DNA from: Talinum fruticosum
Lineage: Eukaryota; Streptophyta; Magnoliopsida; Caryophyllales; Talinaceae
Length of the DNA: 64,000 nt
NCBI GenBank assembly: GCA_021018815.1
Contig: JAITYX010000065.1
Span: forward strand, 3,685,590 to 3,749,589
Direction of reading: 5' to 3'
The position numbers and the translations under genes were made by a program. Below are positions 33,481-46,185 of this stretch, piece after piece. Every line of letters begins with the position of its first letter. Positions within the stretch are counted from its first letter, which is position 1. The notes below the pieces were generated by a model, which made no database searches, was not told the origin of the DNA, and saw only the letters and a program-made list of their open reading frames with translations.

Positions 33481-34810
33481 TATAGGAGCCACGACCCGTC
33501 CCCGTAAGGAAGCGGATCGAGTTTCCCTACGAATGTCGGCTTCACACGAGATGTGCTTATCAAGTGAACGATAAGGCTTTTGAAAGAGACATTTTTAAGA
33601 AGGGATTGATTGGTGATTTTAGAAATTATTTTATTTTAGAAATTAATTTTAGAAGTGTCGGGATATTTTCCTTTAGGAAGAAACATTAAAAAATAAAAAT
33701 ATGCAAAAATAAATTGCCGCAAAGTTGTTGGACCACACATTGGAAATGCCCGGGCCGGAAGTTAAGCCCGGATAGCGATCGGGGGTCGAGGCCCGCCCGC
33801 CGTGGCCGATGCCTAACGCCAATCATCCGGTTGAGACTGCCAAGACAGGTGTTGACTAGATGACTTAAGGTCTGTCAATTTATTTTCCAATTTTCTTTGA
33901 AAAAGGGAGTCACTCGTCGGCTTTGAAAAAAACTAACAAAAATAAAAGAAGCACTTTTCTAAATTTAGTACAAAGACTCGAAATTAGAAAAGTTTTGAAA
34001 ATGACTCGATTGGTCTTAAACCAATGATCCGGTGTTCGGAGGTAAAGGTAGGAAACAAATATGGATGCTTGTTTATTCCACCCGTAAAAAGATAACCTTT
34101 ACTAATTGAAAAAGTAAGTTCAAATCGCATTAAGAAAGACAAGCACATTGAATAGGTGAAATCTAAGCTCAAACAAACAAGCAATGAAAGCAATAATGAA
34201 AGCAATAAAGAAAGGAAAAGTGACAAACAAAAGAAAGAAATAAAAGATCACATTTGGAGAGGGGGTAAAAAAGCAATACAAATTTAACCATAATACTGGA
34301 AAGCAATTAAAAACTTAAATTAAATAAGATCCCAAAAAAATATTTTGGGATGGTGGTAGCATGCCTTCCGGTTAATCCACCTGCTAGGCTCGAATAGGAA
34401 TGGCAATGGGGCGAGGATTCCTCGTCCTCGGAGGGCCCCCGCCCTGCATTGGGGAAAAATTCCCGCCCCTATTGGGGGTAGGGGAAATTTTTCTCTGTCC
34501 CCATTTCCCTGATCCCTTCCCCGAAATTATGTATATACCCTTAATGTTTTAGTGTTTTATGTGTAAACTTTAGGGGCATTTAAGTAATAACAACATAAAA
34601 ACCCTAACTATATAAGCTATCTTTTTGGGTTGACCCTCATTCCGCCTCCCTCCTACTTCTCCTCTCTCTCTCTCTCTCTCTCCCTCTTATCTCCTCTCGC
34701 CTCTCCCGTCTACAGCTGTTGCTCCCATCTCTTTGGGTCTTTCTCCTCTGCCTCTCTCATGTCCCTCTCGCCTATCTCGCTCCTCTTCGTCCTTCTCTCT
34801 CTCGGTCTCT

Positions 34811-34849
<39 letters not shown>

Positions 34850-36030
34850 TTCTTCGCCTCCCTCCTCCCTTTCGTCCTCTTCTCTCTCCCCTCTCCTCTA
34901 TCTCTCGTTCGCTTCTACAACCACCATCACCTTTAACCGCCTCTCGCCATTACAAAAATCCCTTGATGGCAACACTACCAAGAGGAAGGCTAGTGTAAGA
35001 AAATCCCTTAATTTTTGGTGATTCGACCTTTTTTTTTTTGCACCAAATTTATGTTTATTTGTTGTTTGTTTTCATTAAAAGTTGTATATGAAAAAAGTGA
35101 TAAGTTTTGAGGTTTTTAGGTAATTGTTTGAGTTTTTGAGTTATGTGGTTTTGAAAAAGTGAAAAGTTAGGGTTTGTGAATGAACGGGGATTGGGGACCC
35201 TTTGAGGAACGAGGATCCGTTGGGGACAGGGAATTTTTCCCTGAGCGGGGGCAGGGGTAGGGCGTGGTCCGGGCAGTGGAGGAAGGGATAGGGAGGGCAC
35301 CCCGACCCACCTCGTTGCCATCCCTAGGCTCAAATCATGGTCGGACTTCGACATAGTAATGGTAGGGAGATGGCAAGCAAAAGAGGAAAAAAATGCCTTT
35401 TGTAAGAGGCTTAGAAAGGGTTTTTTGAGAGTGGAAGTGAGGGAGAGTGGAGAGAAGAGAGAGTAAGAGAATTCAACATAACTAGGGGACTTTCCCTGCT
35501 AAATTGGTGTGAAATGAGAGTAGGGGTACCTCCGTATTCATAAAACATTTCGGGGTTAAAAAGAGCCTTAAAATTTCCTTCTCCGCATTTAATGGATTGA
35601 ATAAGGTCCAAATTTTCGAAAAACGGATAAAGGGAAAACTAGACCTTTGAACTAGTTAAAACGATGTAGCTCAAAGGGGTCCAGTAGGTCAACGCCGATC
35701 CAAAACGTTGTTATAGGACGTTTGGGAGTTCTTGTCATGTTTGGTCGCTCAAAGAGGTAAAGCGCCGCATTTGATAAGCTTAGGAGATCCACGCTGGTTC
35801 GGATCCTAGTTGGGAGTTTGAACCTATCTTGATCAATGGAAGAAATGGTTTGCGAGCCTACCCAATCCCGGAAAAGTTAAAATAGGTCTGTTTTGTGGTG
35901 CTAAATGGCTTTTCGTAGGGTTAACTTGCTTCGTCGCACTATTTTAGTCCGATCATGACTCGAGTTTATAAGCAAGACTGTAATTTCATCATCAAGCTAA
36001 CATAAATAAATAAAGGAGACAAGAATAACA
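33481..36030 (-). repeat. Gypsy LTR copy G2, carrying a hAT insert
   Basis: It is homologous to G1: the left edge TATAGGAGCC matches the TGTAGGAACC edge of G5, and the right edge GAATAACA (36030) gives a TGTTATTC start on the minus strand. Without the hAT element its length is about 1.6 kb. To its right (36031-36235) is the same 3' internal sequence seen beside G1. Confidence 0.72.
34395..35326. mobile_element. Non-autonomous hAT-like element, 932 bp
   Basis: The ends TAGGAATGGCAATGGGGCGAGG and CCTCGTTGCCATCCCTA form an imperfect inverted repeat of about 20 bp, of the TAGGGATGGCAA type common in plant hAT elements. An 8-bp duplication GGCTCGAA/GGCTCAAA (one mismatch) flanks it at 34387-34394 and 35327-35334. 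The interior has CT microsatellites (34660-34860) and no transposase. It is inserted in Gypsy LTR G2. Confidence 0.88.
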
Positions 36031-36477
36031 TTTTTAGTTGTCTGCAGTTGGTCCTCACTTTGATCGAATTTGATAGACAAAGGTCAAAGTAGACACTAAA
36101 GGGTACTTATTTGTTGCTTCGGATGCCAATCGAATCAAGGCATCCGAAATTGGTTGTCTCGTAACTCGAACTCGACAAAGGGGTCTGGACTCGACTAATG
36201 GAGTCCGAAGTTTGACTGGGTGATTCTCGAACTTGTGTTGAACCCAAAAATATGATATTTTTAATACCTTTTTACATCTTCTTTTGTTCCTAATAATTAC
36301 TAATTTAGGGATTTCAATTTAATTTATTTTATTTTTCTAGGAAGTGTGGAAAAATCCAAAAAATAATAAAAGGAGCTGCAATTTGGAAGAAATGGATCGT
36401 TTATTCGCAGATCGCCCAAACCAAGTCCAAAACCGAGCTCAATCTCTTTTCTCTCCTTTCCCTTTGCTCCGCCTCAC
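36031..36477. other. Gypsy 3' internal tail and unassigned AT-rich DNA
   Basis: 36031-36235 parallels the internal tail next to G1. 36236-36477 is AT-rich with no recognised feature before homology to LTR copy G3 begins at about 36478. Confidence 0.5.
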
Positions 36478-36875
36478 CGAGATTTTTGATTTTCATAATT
36501 GAATTTGAAATCGTTTAAGCAAAGTAGTGTGTGGCGATTTTTATTGATCATTTAATTTTAGAGGGTTTCGGGATATGATTTCATAGTTTAAGCAATGGAA
36601 ACAAATACAATTCATATTCCATTGCAAGGATTTTTGGCCAAAAGGCGTGACAACACCGATTGGGAACAAGAGCTATGCCCGACTACTTGTGAACGACGGC
36701 GAGAGCTCGCATCATCCAGATCACCGACAGCGTGCTGTAGGTCGAGACTTATAAATCACTCTCGGTTTATAGCGTTGGTTGTCGGAAAATAAAGTTGATT
36801 TTTACTAATTTTCAATTAGAAATGCTAAGATTAAATATAAGAGAAATAAATAGAAAAAAGAAGAGTGGTGAGTTA

Positions 36876-38462
36876 TGAAGGTTTGCTCGGGGAGAGTCCG
36901 AGTCACCCTAGAGGGGGTGAATAGGGTGAAGAAGGATTTTCGTAGAAATTCAAACTCTTTTTACCAAATACAATACAGTAGATGGATTCCGAGTAAAAAC
37001 AGCAGTCGAAATGTATGGACTCGTAAATGCTGCTTAGAGTAAAGTGGCGAATTAAATAAAGACTTTAAGACAGTCCGAGTCTAGAATGAACTCGGAAAGT
37101 AAACACTTAGAGATTATGTGGAAGCCCTCCTAGGGCAGAAAACCACTGGACCGTGCTAATCCAAGCACGAAGTCAAATTCACTATTTTGAGTCCACAAAA
37201 TAGCGTGAACCGATTGAACCCAAGTTGCTCCCTTAGACAAATCTTTACAAGTTTTCCTAGACTCGTAAATTCCCTTATCTCGATCTAGTACTTCCTAGCC
37301 GAGATAACCCTTACAAGTTAGGGACAACTAAGCCGAGTTAACCTTTACAGCTTAGTCAAGGGACCTTACAGAGAAAGTAAGAAAGTGTTTGTAATTAAGT
37401 ACAAGACCTTACAACTCGTAAAGTAATGAATTACGAGTGGGAGTTGTAAGTAGAAGATTGAAAGTAAATACAATGACTCTGCTCAAGTACGTGTATTAAC
37501 AATAATTTCGGCAATCTTGAAGTCTTGTGAGTTGGCTTCTATTTATAGATGACCAAGTAGAGTAGCCGTTATCTTCATCTCGCTGAATGAGAGTTCTTTG
37601 TGACCGTTGACAAAAGCTTTCGAGTCACTCGGAAAGTATCCGTTGTGATATGAACGTTGGACAACGGTTTAACTCTCTTGGAAGTCCCAAAACCATTGGC
37701 GGTGTCTTGAAAGATAAGGTGGAAACCACCGTTAAGCTTGGCGTTCCAGTTTTCCAGATTTGGAAACAGACAGCCTCGACATAATCTTCCGGAACTAGAG
37801 CAGAGAAGGTGAAAAGCCATGTTTCGCTGGTGATTTGACGTTCGAAGCCGATTACTTTTGTAGTTTGAAAAGTGTATCCTCGATTGAATAACCTGCAAAA
37901 GTAAATCAATTTTGGTTCTCAAAGTATAAAATACTTTGGTCCAAGATTAGACACGGATAATAAAATAATTACGATGATTAAGCAACTAATTATCCGAGTC
38001 GGAAAAGAAATGGAATTTTCCGAGTCTAATATCCATGTAGCTCAAAATTCCATCCGACTTAGTCTAAGCGAAGAATCAAGTTACATGAAGAATATTAGAG
38101 TAAAATAACTTGATATAGACTAAGCATGAATTAGACTAGAAGCACCGACTTCAAGCAAGATAGAACAAATAACATGAAGTCGGATATGAGCAGAAAGCTA
38201 GTCTAAACATTGAACGATATATCTAAGCACTTAGGGACTCGTAACCGAGTGAGACACACATATACATTTTCCGAGTCACTCAAGAATAAGCAAGAAAATC
38301 ATGAAGTAAGTGCTCGTATCACTTAGATAAGATACTATATCACCGAGAAAAGTTTCTAAGGTACAAAGAATGCCTTGGAATCAAAACTCTATAAGTAAGC
38401 AATTGTTATACCGGATCCCGTTCATACAACTCGGAAAGTGTTGTGCGGTGTCCGAGTCTTCA
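36876..38462 (-). repeat. SIRE-2 3' LTR
   Basis: It pairs with 46201-47784. The TATA box reads inverted near 37537-37547 (TATTTATAGAT). Differences from the 5' LTR cluster at CAG, CGG and TCGAA words, for example the segment 36972-37010 against 46297-46335. Confidence 0.93.
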
Positions 38463-38475
38463 ATATCCCCCTTTT
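38463..38475 (-). promoter_or_regulatory. SIRE-2 polypurine tract
   Basis: On the minus strand the run AAAAGGGGGATAT directly precedes the 3' LTR. A second purine tract of the AAGAGGGAGAAAT type lies at about 38730-38745. Confidence 0.88.
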
Positions 38476-38739
38476 GATGAAAGGCATTCCATACTTAGAC
38501 AGAAACTTTTCTTTTGGATAAAAGCACATTAAGTCGGATGAGTAAAGCAAGCTTAATGTATCGTAGCATGAAATAAGATATGCTTTAAGAATGAAATAAT
38601 GTTAACTCGGAATTGGTTGTCGTAAACGCAGATAGAAATGAAGAGTAATCATTAATTTATTAAAAAATTAAAGAGAATACATAGAAGGAGAGGGAAGGCT
38701 CCCCTAAACAAGACAACAAGTTTTTCCGACTCTATTTCT

Positions 38740-40498
38740 CCCTCTTGCCTTTCAGAAAAAAACAACAACAAAAAAAAAAAGGGAAGAAAAGAACAATTAG
38801 TACAACTTTGATGTCCTGGACAAAAGAAAGAAGTAGAAATCTCTCGAAAGAAGAAGAATCTGGTAGACCGAGGAATTGTGACTCAACGCATGGCGCCTAC
38901 GAGGGAGAGGGGGATTTCGAGTGGAGGCGGAGGGATTGGAGGTTCGCCGCGCTGGTAAGATCTTGACGATGTGTTTGAGCGCGGCGGAGGGAGAACCGGT
39001 ATGGCCGTCAAGGGCTCGGCTCGAGTGGCTGACCCGTAACGAGTGGATCAAGGGGTTCCTCCCTTTGAACCTCGGTAGCTGGAAGGGGCCGCTCGGTCCG
39101 ACCCGTTGGTGCGATTAGGTCTTCCGACCCACCCGAGTCGCTCGTTTGAGCCGAGTACGACTATTTGGGCTTGTGGAGCAACCGACCCTCAGCAGTTCCC
39201 ACTGCTTCTTCCTTATGTTCCTCCCCTTGCTCGGAGTGAGCCGCCTCAGCTGCAGGCTCCTCGGCGCTCGCCGCTTCGCATCTGCAGCTTCTTCTTCTTC
39301 TTCCCCGCTGTCCGAGGAGGTCGGACTCGGGCTCGAAGACGCTCGCACGCGTCCGAGTCACCATGATCATGAGCCGCCTTGGACCTTCTCTCGAGGAGCT
39401 CAACCAGCTCCTTCTGCTCCTTCACCAGCTCCCTCATCTCAAGGATCGAGACTGCTGCTCTCGGATTTGGGATTGGCCGGTCTTTTTGTTGATGGTCAAA
39501 TTTTGGAGGACAAGTTTAAAAGACCGGAGCATGTCCTTGAAATTTGAGGACTCGGGGCTGATCTTGTCCAAGAAAACGGGGACAAGAAAGCAGAGAGAGA
39601 TTTTGAAGCACCCGAGGTGGAAGCACCAACAACTGGAGGAGGGAGAGAGAGAGGGGTTTCTTTCTCGAGTCCGAGGCGGAGAAGGTGGCCTCGGCTCCGA
39701 GTTGTGCACCCGGACACCAGGTTGAGTTTTCCGGTATCCGTACCCTCGAAGTTCCTTTTGCCAACAACAATGGCAGCCTCGGACACAACGTTTGGGTCCG
39801 AGGGGAGAGGAACTTGGAATTGTTTGAAGACAAGGGTGAGAAGAGCACCGAAGGGAAGAAAGGTGTTCTTCTTGGTTTGGAGTTGAGCTGGCACAGCCGC
39901 CATCCGCTTAATGATTGAAGGGAAGAGGTCTACTTCATAGCCCTCAAGAATGTCAAAAAGTGCTTTCGGATGCTTGGAGTTGGGGTTCTCCTTGCTTGGA
40001 ATGCCGAGAGAAAAAGGTTCTCATCAGTAGAAAGCACGAAGGCGTGCTTCGGCTTCAACCGAGTCACCGAAAGTTTTTCCGTGACTCAGAAACTCTTTAG
40101 AGAACTTTTCAAAGAAGTCATCGGCGACTTCAGTGAAAGGAATGGGGTTGCTGTTCAAGAAGAGAGAGGAGACCTTGAACAAGCGGTGGAGGAGAGAGGT
40201 GTTTATTCGAACAGTAATGTTCGAACCCCGGAGGTTAGAACATTTTCGAAGGAGGTGAGGTGAGTGTAGAACTCGAAACGAGTTCGGGATAGATAAACTT
40301 GCTGAAACAAAGAAAGTTGTATGCCCGTTTGTATGTGAGCCAACCAAGAAAATTTGGTTGTAGGAAATAACTTGTCGTCCAGACGCAAGGTGCTAGGTGA
40401 CAATGGGTTTGGAAGGGGTTGAGCTTTCGGATTTTTGGTGCGAGGCTTTTGGAGGAGGAGGAGACCCGAAAGTCGGGATGGTTACCTCTTTTAGGCAT
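38740..40498 (-). pseudogene. SIRE-2 third ORF: envelope-like / coiled-coil protein (broken)
   Basis: It starts MPKRGNHPDFRVSSSSKSLA at 40498 (minus), the same start as SIRE-A. Recognisable blocks follow in shifting frames: FSKFIYPELVSSSTLTSPP (about 40240-40300), SLFALLTLVF-type block (39830-39890) and the Ser/Pro-rich part (39620-39700). After these come a helical coiled-coil stretch (about 39470-39560) and a charged tail with ERLRARVRPPRTAG (about 39300-39360). The protein has no clear signal peptide or membrane helix. Function of this Sirevirus ORF is unknown. Confidence 0.75.
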
Positions 40499-40732
40499 TG
40501 TGAGAAAGAGAGTGAAAGATGAAACTTTTGAGTAGGAGAAGAGAGGAAGAAGTAGATGAGATGAAACGAAAAAGAGTAGAAGAAAGAGATGAGAGCAATC
40601 GAAACTTACCCGAGATGGCCTCGTACGTCGCTTGGAGAAGTTCAAAGATCACTGTGTACGTAGAAATCTTCCGCGAAAAGTTTCGTTTAAAAGAGATGAA
40701 ATGTAGAATACCGAGACGAAGATGAATAGGCG

Positions 40733-40741
40733 CTATTTATA
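40733..40741 (-). promoter_or_regulatory. Internal TATA box before SIRE-2 third ORF
   Basis: CTATTTATA on the plus strand reads TATAAATAG on the minus strand, about 235 bp upstream of the third-ORF ATG, as in SIRE-A. The pyrimidine-rich leader (minus strand) is at about 40505-40600. Confidence 0.6.
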
Positions 40742-41139
40742 GAAAAGAAGCGCCCTCGTCAACTATCCGTTAAGTATAACTCCGTTCGACTCGGCTTGTC
40801 CATCGAGCCATCGAAGACCGGTGTGACGGTTCTCTTCTCAACGGTTAAGATTTCAGTGGTTAGAGATCCACGGTTATCGTCCGATCACAGCGCTCGAGAG
40901 AGAAAAAGATTTTGAAAATATATTCGAAACTCTCCACTATTCTAGAGATAATTTCGAAAATTTGATGTCCAAATTTTTCTCTACGTCCGAGTGTGACTCG
41001 GATTAATTTCGAGTAACTCGAAACAAAAAAATAACTACTAACCCAAGTATCATTGATCAACCGAGCTAATGGTTATCAAAAGTTTAAAAACACATAACAC
41101 GTAATCAAGTAATGGAAAAAATATCACATAGTTATGCAT

Positions 41140-41800
41140 TTAACATACCAAGCTCATTCCGAATGAAACGAAATGATCTTCACCAAGAGGCTTAGTAAAG
41201 ATATCAGCTAATTGAAGATTAGTAGGAATGAACTCAATTTCAATATCACCTTTTTCGAATGATCTCGTAAGAAATGATATCTCGACCTCAATGTGCTTTG
41301 TCTTTGAGTGCTCGGATCGGATTCTTGGTGATGCCGATTGCACTCGATTGTCACACTTGATTGGGACCGATTTGAAAGAAAGTCCAAGATCTCTCAAGTG
41401 TTGTTTTATCCATAGAATCTGAGTGCAACAGGCTCCAGATGCAATATACTCAGCTTCAGCAGTTGATAGAGCTATTGAGTTCTGCTTCTTTGAGTGCCAA
41501 GATATTAGGGATTGACCCGAAATTGGCAAGCTCCGGACGTGCTCTTTCTATCAACTTTATATCCAGCGTAGTCCACATCTCGAGTATCTAGTGAGGGTCG
41601 GCTCCGAGTCTCCGGAATACCATAGACCTAAATTCCGAGTGCCCGCAAGATATCCGAATATTCTCTTCACCGCAGATGAGATGTGATTCCTTTGGATTAG
41701 CTTGAAATCTTGCGTATAAGCAAACACCGAACATTATATCAGGTCAGCTGGAAGTAAGATATAGTAAAGATCCAATCATACCTCGATAAAGTTTTTGATC
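41140..41800 (-). pseudogene. SIRE-2 RNase H domain (broken)
   Basis: The open segment 41529-41140 has SLISWHSKKQNSIALSTAEAEYIAS, KQHLRDLGLSFKSVPIKCDN and EFIPTNLQLADIFTKPLGED, matching SIRE-A closely. The N-terminal part with the DYAGYKVDRK-type motif is in another frame near 41540-41580. Pol ends at MSLVC, stop near 41140. Confidence 0.92.
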
Positions 41801-41825
41801 TATTGCTTTACCTTTCTCGTGTGAG

Positions 41826-42628
41826 TCAAGTTTTATACTGCTCGCTCATGGGTGTAGATGCATGCTTTGCATCTTGATGTTTGTGTTTCTTCAGCAGTTC
41901 CTTGGTGTACTTGGATTGATGGACATAGATCCCATCTTTGTCTTGTTTGATTTGTAAACCAAGGAAGAAATTGAGTTCTCCCATCATACTCATTTGGAAT
42001 TCTTGACTCATCAACTCAAAAATTCTCGACACGTAAATTCATTAGTAGCATCGAAGATAATATCATCAACGTAAATTTGAACAATAAGGAAATCTTTCCC
42101 TTTGGTTTTTATAAAGAGCGTCTTGTCGATCTGACCTCTTTTAAAATCATTTTGAACTAAGAAGCTACTCAGTCTTTCATACCAAGCTCGAGGAGCTTGT
42201 TTAAGACCATAGAGAGCCTTTTGAAGTTTGAAAACATGATTTGGAAATTCCGAGTTTTCAAAACCAGGAGGCTCGCTCGACATAGACTTCTTCTTCAATA
42301 AAACCATTGAGAAATGTACACTTAACATCCATTTAATATAATTTAATATGCATGCTGGATGCAAATGCCAACAAGATTCTAATAGCTTCGATTTTGGCAA
42401 CAGTGCAAAAGTTTCCCCACAATCAATTCCTTCTTCTTGATTGTAACCTCGAGCAACAAGTCTAGCTTTGTTTCTGACTACCACTCCACCCTCATCCAGT
42501 TTGTTCTTGAAAACCCATTTGGTTCCTATAACCGGGTGGTTAGACAGGTCGGTTGGTCGAGTCCGGACTTGGTTTCTTTCGAATTGATTGAGTTCCTCTT
42601 GCATGGCCTCTACCCCATTCAGGTTCAT
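41826..42628 (-). pseudogene. SIRE-2 Copia reverse transcriptase (broken)
   Basis: The main open segment 42628-42011 (205 residues) has VIGTKWVFKNKLDEGGVVVRNKARLVA split here only for length, PPGFENSEFPNHVFKLQKALYG and the catalytic YVDDIIFDATNEF near its end. The remainder, FFLGLQIKQDKDGIYVHQSK, is in 42032-41826. Shifts near 42300-42400 and 42020 break it. A GATNEF to DATNEF change follows YVDD. Confidence 0.92.
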
Positions 42629-43080
42629 TAAGGGCCTCTAGTGTATTTCTGGGTTCAGTTAATGAAATGAATGCAGTGAATGCACACAGATTTTGAAGAG
42701 AGGAATGAGTTCTTACCCCACTCGTTGATATCGTAAATTATGTTTTCTAGTGGATGACTAGAAGTAAACTTGAATGCTTTACCAGCTTCTCTAATTCACG
42801 AGATTTGTGGGCTGAACCGCTTGATCTTCAAAAGCTTGTTCTCGAGTGATCATCTTCATTAGCTTGCTCATTCCGAGTGAGCTCTTGAATTGTCTCATTC
42901 CGAGTCACTTCGTTCCGAGTGACTTCATTCCGAGCTGGTTGAGTCCGAGTCTTTGTGGGCTCGGCTTCGTCATCATCTCTACCGAGCTTCAATTCTAAGT
43001 ATGAAAACTCACTTGGTTTCTCTTGTTCAAGCTTGTCAAACACAATGTGGATGCTTTCTTCCACTTTGTTAGTTCTCTTA
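42629..43080 (-). pseudogene. SIRE-2 integrase-RT linker
   Basis: This acidic linker contains Arg-Asn-Glu-Val-Thr repeats (about 42880-42950) and joins the integrase end (AYRIFNKRTNKVEESIHIVFD, about 43020-43100) to RT. SIRE-A has the same region at 11360-11768. Confidence 0.65.
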
Positions 43081-44000
43081 TTGAAAATTCGATAAGCTTT
43101 GCTCGTGAGAAGAGTAATCCGTAAAAATACCTTCATCTCGACCGAGCATCAAACTTGGTCGAGTGATCCTTACCACTGTTGTGAACATAGCACTTACATC
43201 CGAATGGTCCGAAATAGGAAATATTTGGCTTCTTCCCTTTGTAGAGCTCATAATCTGTTTTCTTCGTAATGGGTCCGATGAGGCATCTATTCGAGTATAG
43301 TTGGCTATGTTGACTCGCCTCTGCCCGTAAATAGTAAGCCAAATTGTGCTCAATCATCATCGTCCTTGCTATTTCTTCAAGGGTTCTGTTCTTTCTCTCT
43401 ACTACTCCATTCTCGTTGAGGTGTTCTCGGGTGCCGAGAAGTTGTGAAAGATGCCATTTCGTCACAAAACTCCGAGAATTCCGAGTAGTCAAACTCCCTT
43501 CCATGGTCGGTTCGAATCCTCCGGATCCGAGTCCGAGACTCAACTTGAATTTTTCTGCAGAGCTTGTTGAACTCCTTGAAAGCTTCATTTTGGTGCTTAG
43601 GAAAACACAACCAGGTAAATCGAGAATAATCATCAATAATGACAAATATGTATGATTGACCTCCAAGGCTCTTAACAGGGATTTCACCACATAAATCCAT
43701 ATGCAGTAGCTCAAGTACTTTGGATGTGGAAACTGTCTTCAGAGATTTGAATGAAGATCCGACTTGTTTCCTCTCGGTGCATGCTTCATAGACTTTGTCT
43801 TTCTCAAAAACACAGCTTAGGCAAACCCCTAACTGCACCATGAGATGCCAACTTTTTGATAGTATGCATGCCGATATGTCCTAATCTACGATGCCAAGTC
43901 CATGAATCATCATGAAGAGATGCTTTTAAGCAAGACAAATTCTGACTCGGGTCGAAAGAGGAATTATGTAGGTGTTACCCGATCTTTTACCCGAAAGCTT
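43078..44000 (-). pseudogene. SIRE-2 integrase (broken)
   Basis: The segment 43841-43377 carries VFEKDKVYEACTERKQVGSS, ELLHMDLCGEIPVKSLGG (first catalytic Asp) and RIRRIRTDHGREFDYSE (second Asp). The EWSSREKEQ end is a shifted form of the expected VVERKN motif carrying the catalytic Glu, which is in frame in 43714-43133 (ENGVVERKNRTLEEIARTMM). The pre-integrase HRRLGH region is near 43870-43900. A frame break near 43430 lies in the HNFSSTRTP block. Confidence 0.9.
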
Positions 44001-44094
44001 GATCTCCTTCGTGGTAACATCGAAATGTAACAGCTTGGTCCGAGTAAATCTTACCTCTTGACCTTTATCGGACAATTGAGAGATACTGAGCGCA

Positions 44095-44400
44095 TTGTAT
44101 TTCAATCCTTTGACAAGGTAGACTCGGACTCGACCAGATTGCTTCCTTTTCCAATCTTGCCTCTCCCAACTATCTTACCTTTGCTATCATCTCCAAATGT
44201 GACCTTTCCTCCTTTATGTTTTTCCAACTCGAAAAGAGTCCTACATCTCCCGACATGTGGCGTGAACATCCACTCGTCAAGGTACCAGTGTCCTTTTGAT
44301 CTCTTCTGAGTGACTTGCAAAACAGAGAGAATCTAACCCTTCTCACTTCCTCTAACGAACGCAAGAACATTCTTTACTCGTGGTTCTTTTCCGAGGAAGA
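44095..44400 (-). pseudogene. SIRE-2 protease domain (broken)
   Basis: In 44370-44170 the frame reads TLTSGCSRHMSGDVGLF, the aspartic protease active-site neighbourhood of Sireviruses. The catalytic Asp is displaced by one extra base at 44274-44276 (an ACTCGTC word on the plus strand). It continues GDDSKGKIVGRGKIGKGSNLV in 44320-44102. This region is deleted in SIRE-A. Confidence 0.8.
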
Positions 44401-45009
44401 AGGTTTTTCTGAGCCCCGATTTGAATGACTTTGGGTTTTGTCCGATTCCGAGTCTTCCTTGTAGAGAATTGAGTCTGTGTCTCTTTCTTTTCGAAAACCT
44501 TTCCTTTTGAAGCAAGAGAAAATGGTTTCCTTTTGTAAACAGCTTCTGGGCTTAGTCCTTTCTTTATTTCGTGAATGGGACCGTGCTCGACTTTCCCGAA
44601 CTTTACAGCTCTCGAATCCTTTTGAATAATTCTGAGTAGGAATTGGATTCCTCCTCTTTGTTGAAACCAATACCTTCTTTTCGAAAAGAGACATTATAAT
44701 CCTAAGAGCATGTCAAGGTTTTTCCGACCTTGAGTAAATTTTAAGATCAGATTTTGAGACTCAGTGAGCTTCCATTTTAGTTGCTCATTTTCTTTCCTCG
44801 AGTAACTCGGACTCGGCCTCATTAGTTTGAGCACTAGTCTTGAGTTCTCTCGAGTGTGAGTCTTAGTTTTTCCAATTCATTTTTCAAAGAAGTTCTCTCG
44901 AAGAAATTGACTCAAGTTGTTCTTTGAATTTAAAAGAATCGAATTGGACTTTTCTTCCAAAGTAAAAATGTATTTAGCTAAATCAACTTTGGAGAATTTG
45001 AGGAAGTAA
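44401..45009 (-). pseudogene. SIRE-2 gag-pol linker
   Basis: A basic linker (44694-44374, Lys/Arg/Ser-rich) lies after a coiled-coil stretch (about 44740-45010), in the same arrangement as SIRE-A and SIRE-B. No catalytic motif is present. Confidence 0.65.
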
Positions 45010-46140
45010 TCAATACCTCCCGAGGATTAGTTTCCTCATTGTCCGAGTCTTAGTCCGACTCCCTTTCGCCTTCGAGTCGAGATTGCCATCGGACATTTCG
45101 AGTCGTCTCGAGTCCTCGTCATCTTCCGATGAGTCCTCATCGCTCCATGTTGCCATCATAGCCTTCTTCTTCTTTCTGTCCCTTTTCCTTTTCGGACAGC
45201 TCTTTGACCATATGGTCTTTGCTGCCACACTCAAAACATCCAGAATTCTTAGATAAGAGTAACTTTGAAGGTGAAGAATACTTACCTTTTCTGTCCCTCT
45301 TATCTTTCTTGTAGAATTCTTCTTTTGGCCTTTTATCCCATCTTTTGTACTTCATCATTCTCTTGAAGCCTCTAGCAATCGGTGCCATGGGATCGTCTTC
45401 TAAGTCGAGGAGCTCGATTTGCTTCCTTGGATTCCGAGGCTTTCAGTGCTATGTTCCTTTTGGTACCGCCCTCAACATCCTCCTTTTCTAGGTGGATTTC
45501 GTGTGTGAGAAGCTTTCCGATGAGCTCGTCTAGCTTTAAGAGTGAAAGGTTCTGAGCTTCCTCTATGGTAGTTACCTTGGGACCCCATCTTGTCTTGGGT
45601 AGACTTCTAAGTATCTTTCTCGCACATTTCCTCGTGGGAAATCTTCTTACCCAGTGATTTGAGATTGTTGGTAATCTCAGTAAATCGAATGAACATCCGA
45701 GTGATGTTTTCTTCGGCTCCATCTTAAACGACTCGTATTTATGAAGATACCGGCTGATCTTTGCTTGTCCGACCTGGCTGGTGCCTTCGTAAGTGTTGAC
45801 AAGTGTGTCCCACACTTCTTTGCTCGAGTCGCGAGCGGACACCCGATTGTATTCTTCCGAGCTAATGGCGCACATTAGAATGTTCATAGCCTTGAAGTTC
45901 TTCCTAAACTTCTGCTTCGCCAGGAGTAAATTCGGCCTTTGTCTTTGGAATGATTCTGAATTCTTCTGTCTTCATTGGAATGTAGTTTCCTTGTTGTATG
46001 ATTTCCTATACATCTTCATCATGATCCATAAGGAAACATTCCATGAGTTTCTTCCAAGTGCCCAAAGTTTGATCCTTTGAATTTTGGTGGTCTCGCTAGA
46101 AGATCTTCCTTCATCGGACTCTCCGGTGTTCTCGAGCCAT
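45010..46140 (-). pseudogene. SIRE-2 gag (broken)
   Basis: The ATG is at 46140 (minus). The best segment, 45887-45372, has EVWDTLVNTYEGTSQVGQAK, then PKTRWGPKVTTIEEAQNLSL and LDELIGKLLTHEIHLE, the UBN2-type gag core. 45388-45137 has FKRMMKYKRWDKRPKEEFYK and the knuckle CFECGSKDHMVKE, whose last Cys is lost through a frame slip. Several single-base indels split it. Confidence 0.88.
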
Positions 46141-46185
46141 TTGATCTTTAGACCTTTGGATGGTTGGATCCTTTCTAAAAGGCTA

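Noticed and set aside
34630..35021. Ser/Leu-rich open frames in several phases
   Set aside because: They are translations of CT microsatellites inside the hAT-like element.
39106..39725. Several long plus-strand frames
   Set aside because: They are antisense shadows of the SIRE-2 third ORF.
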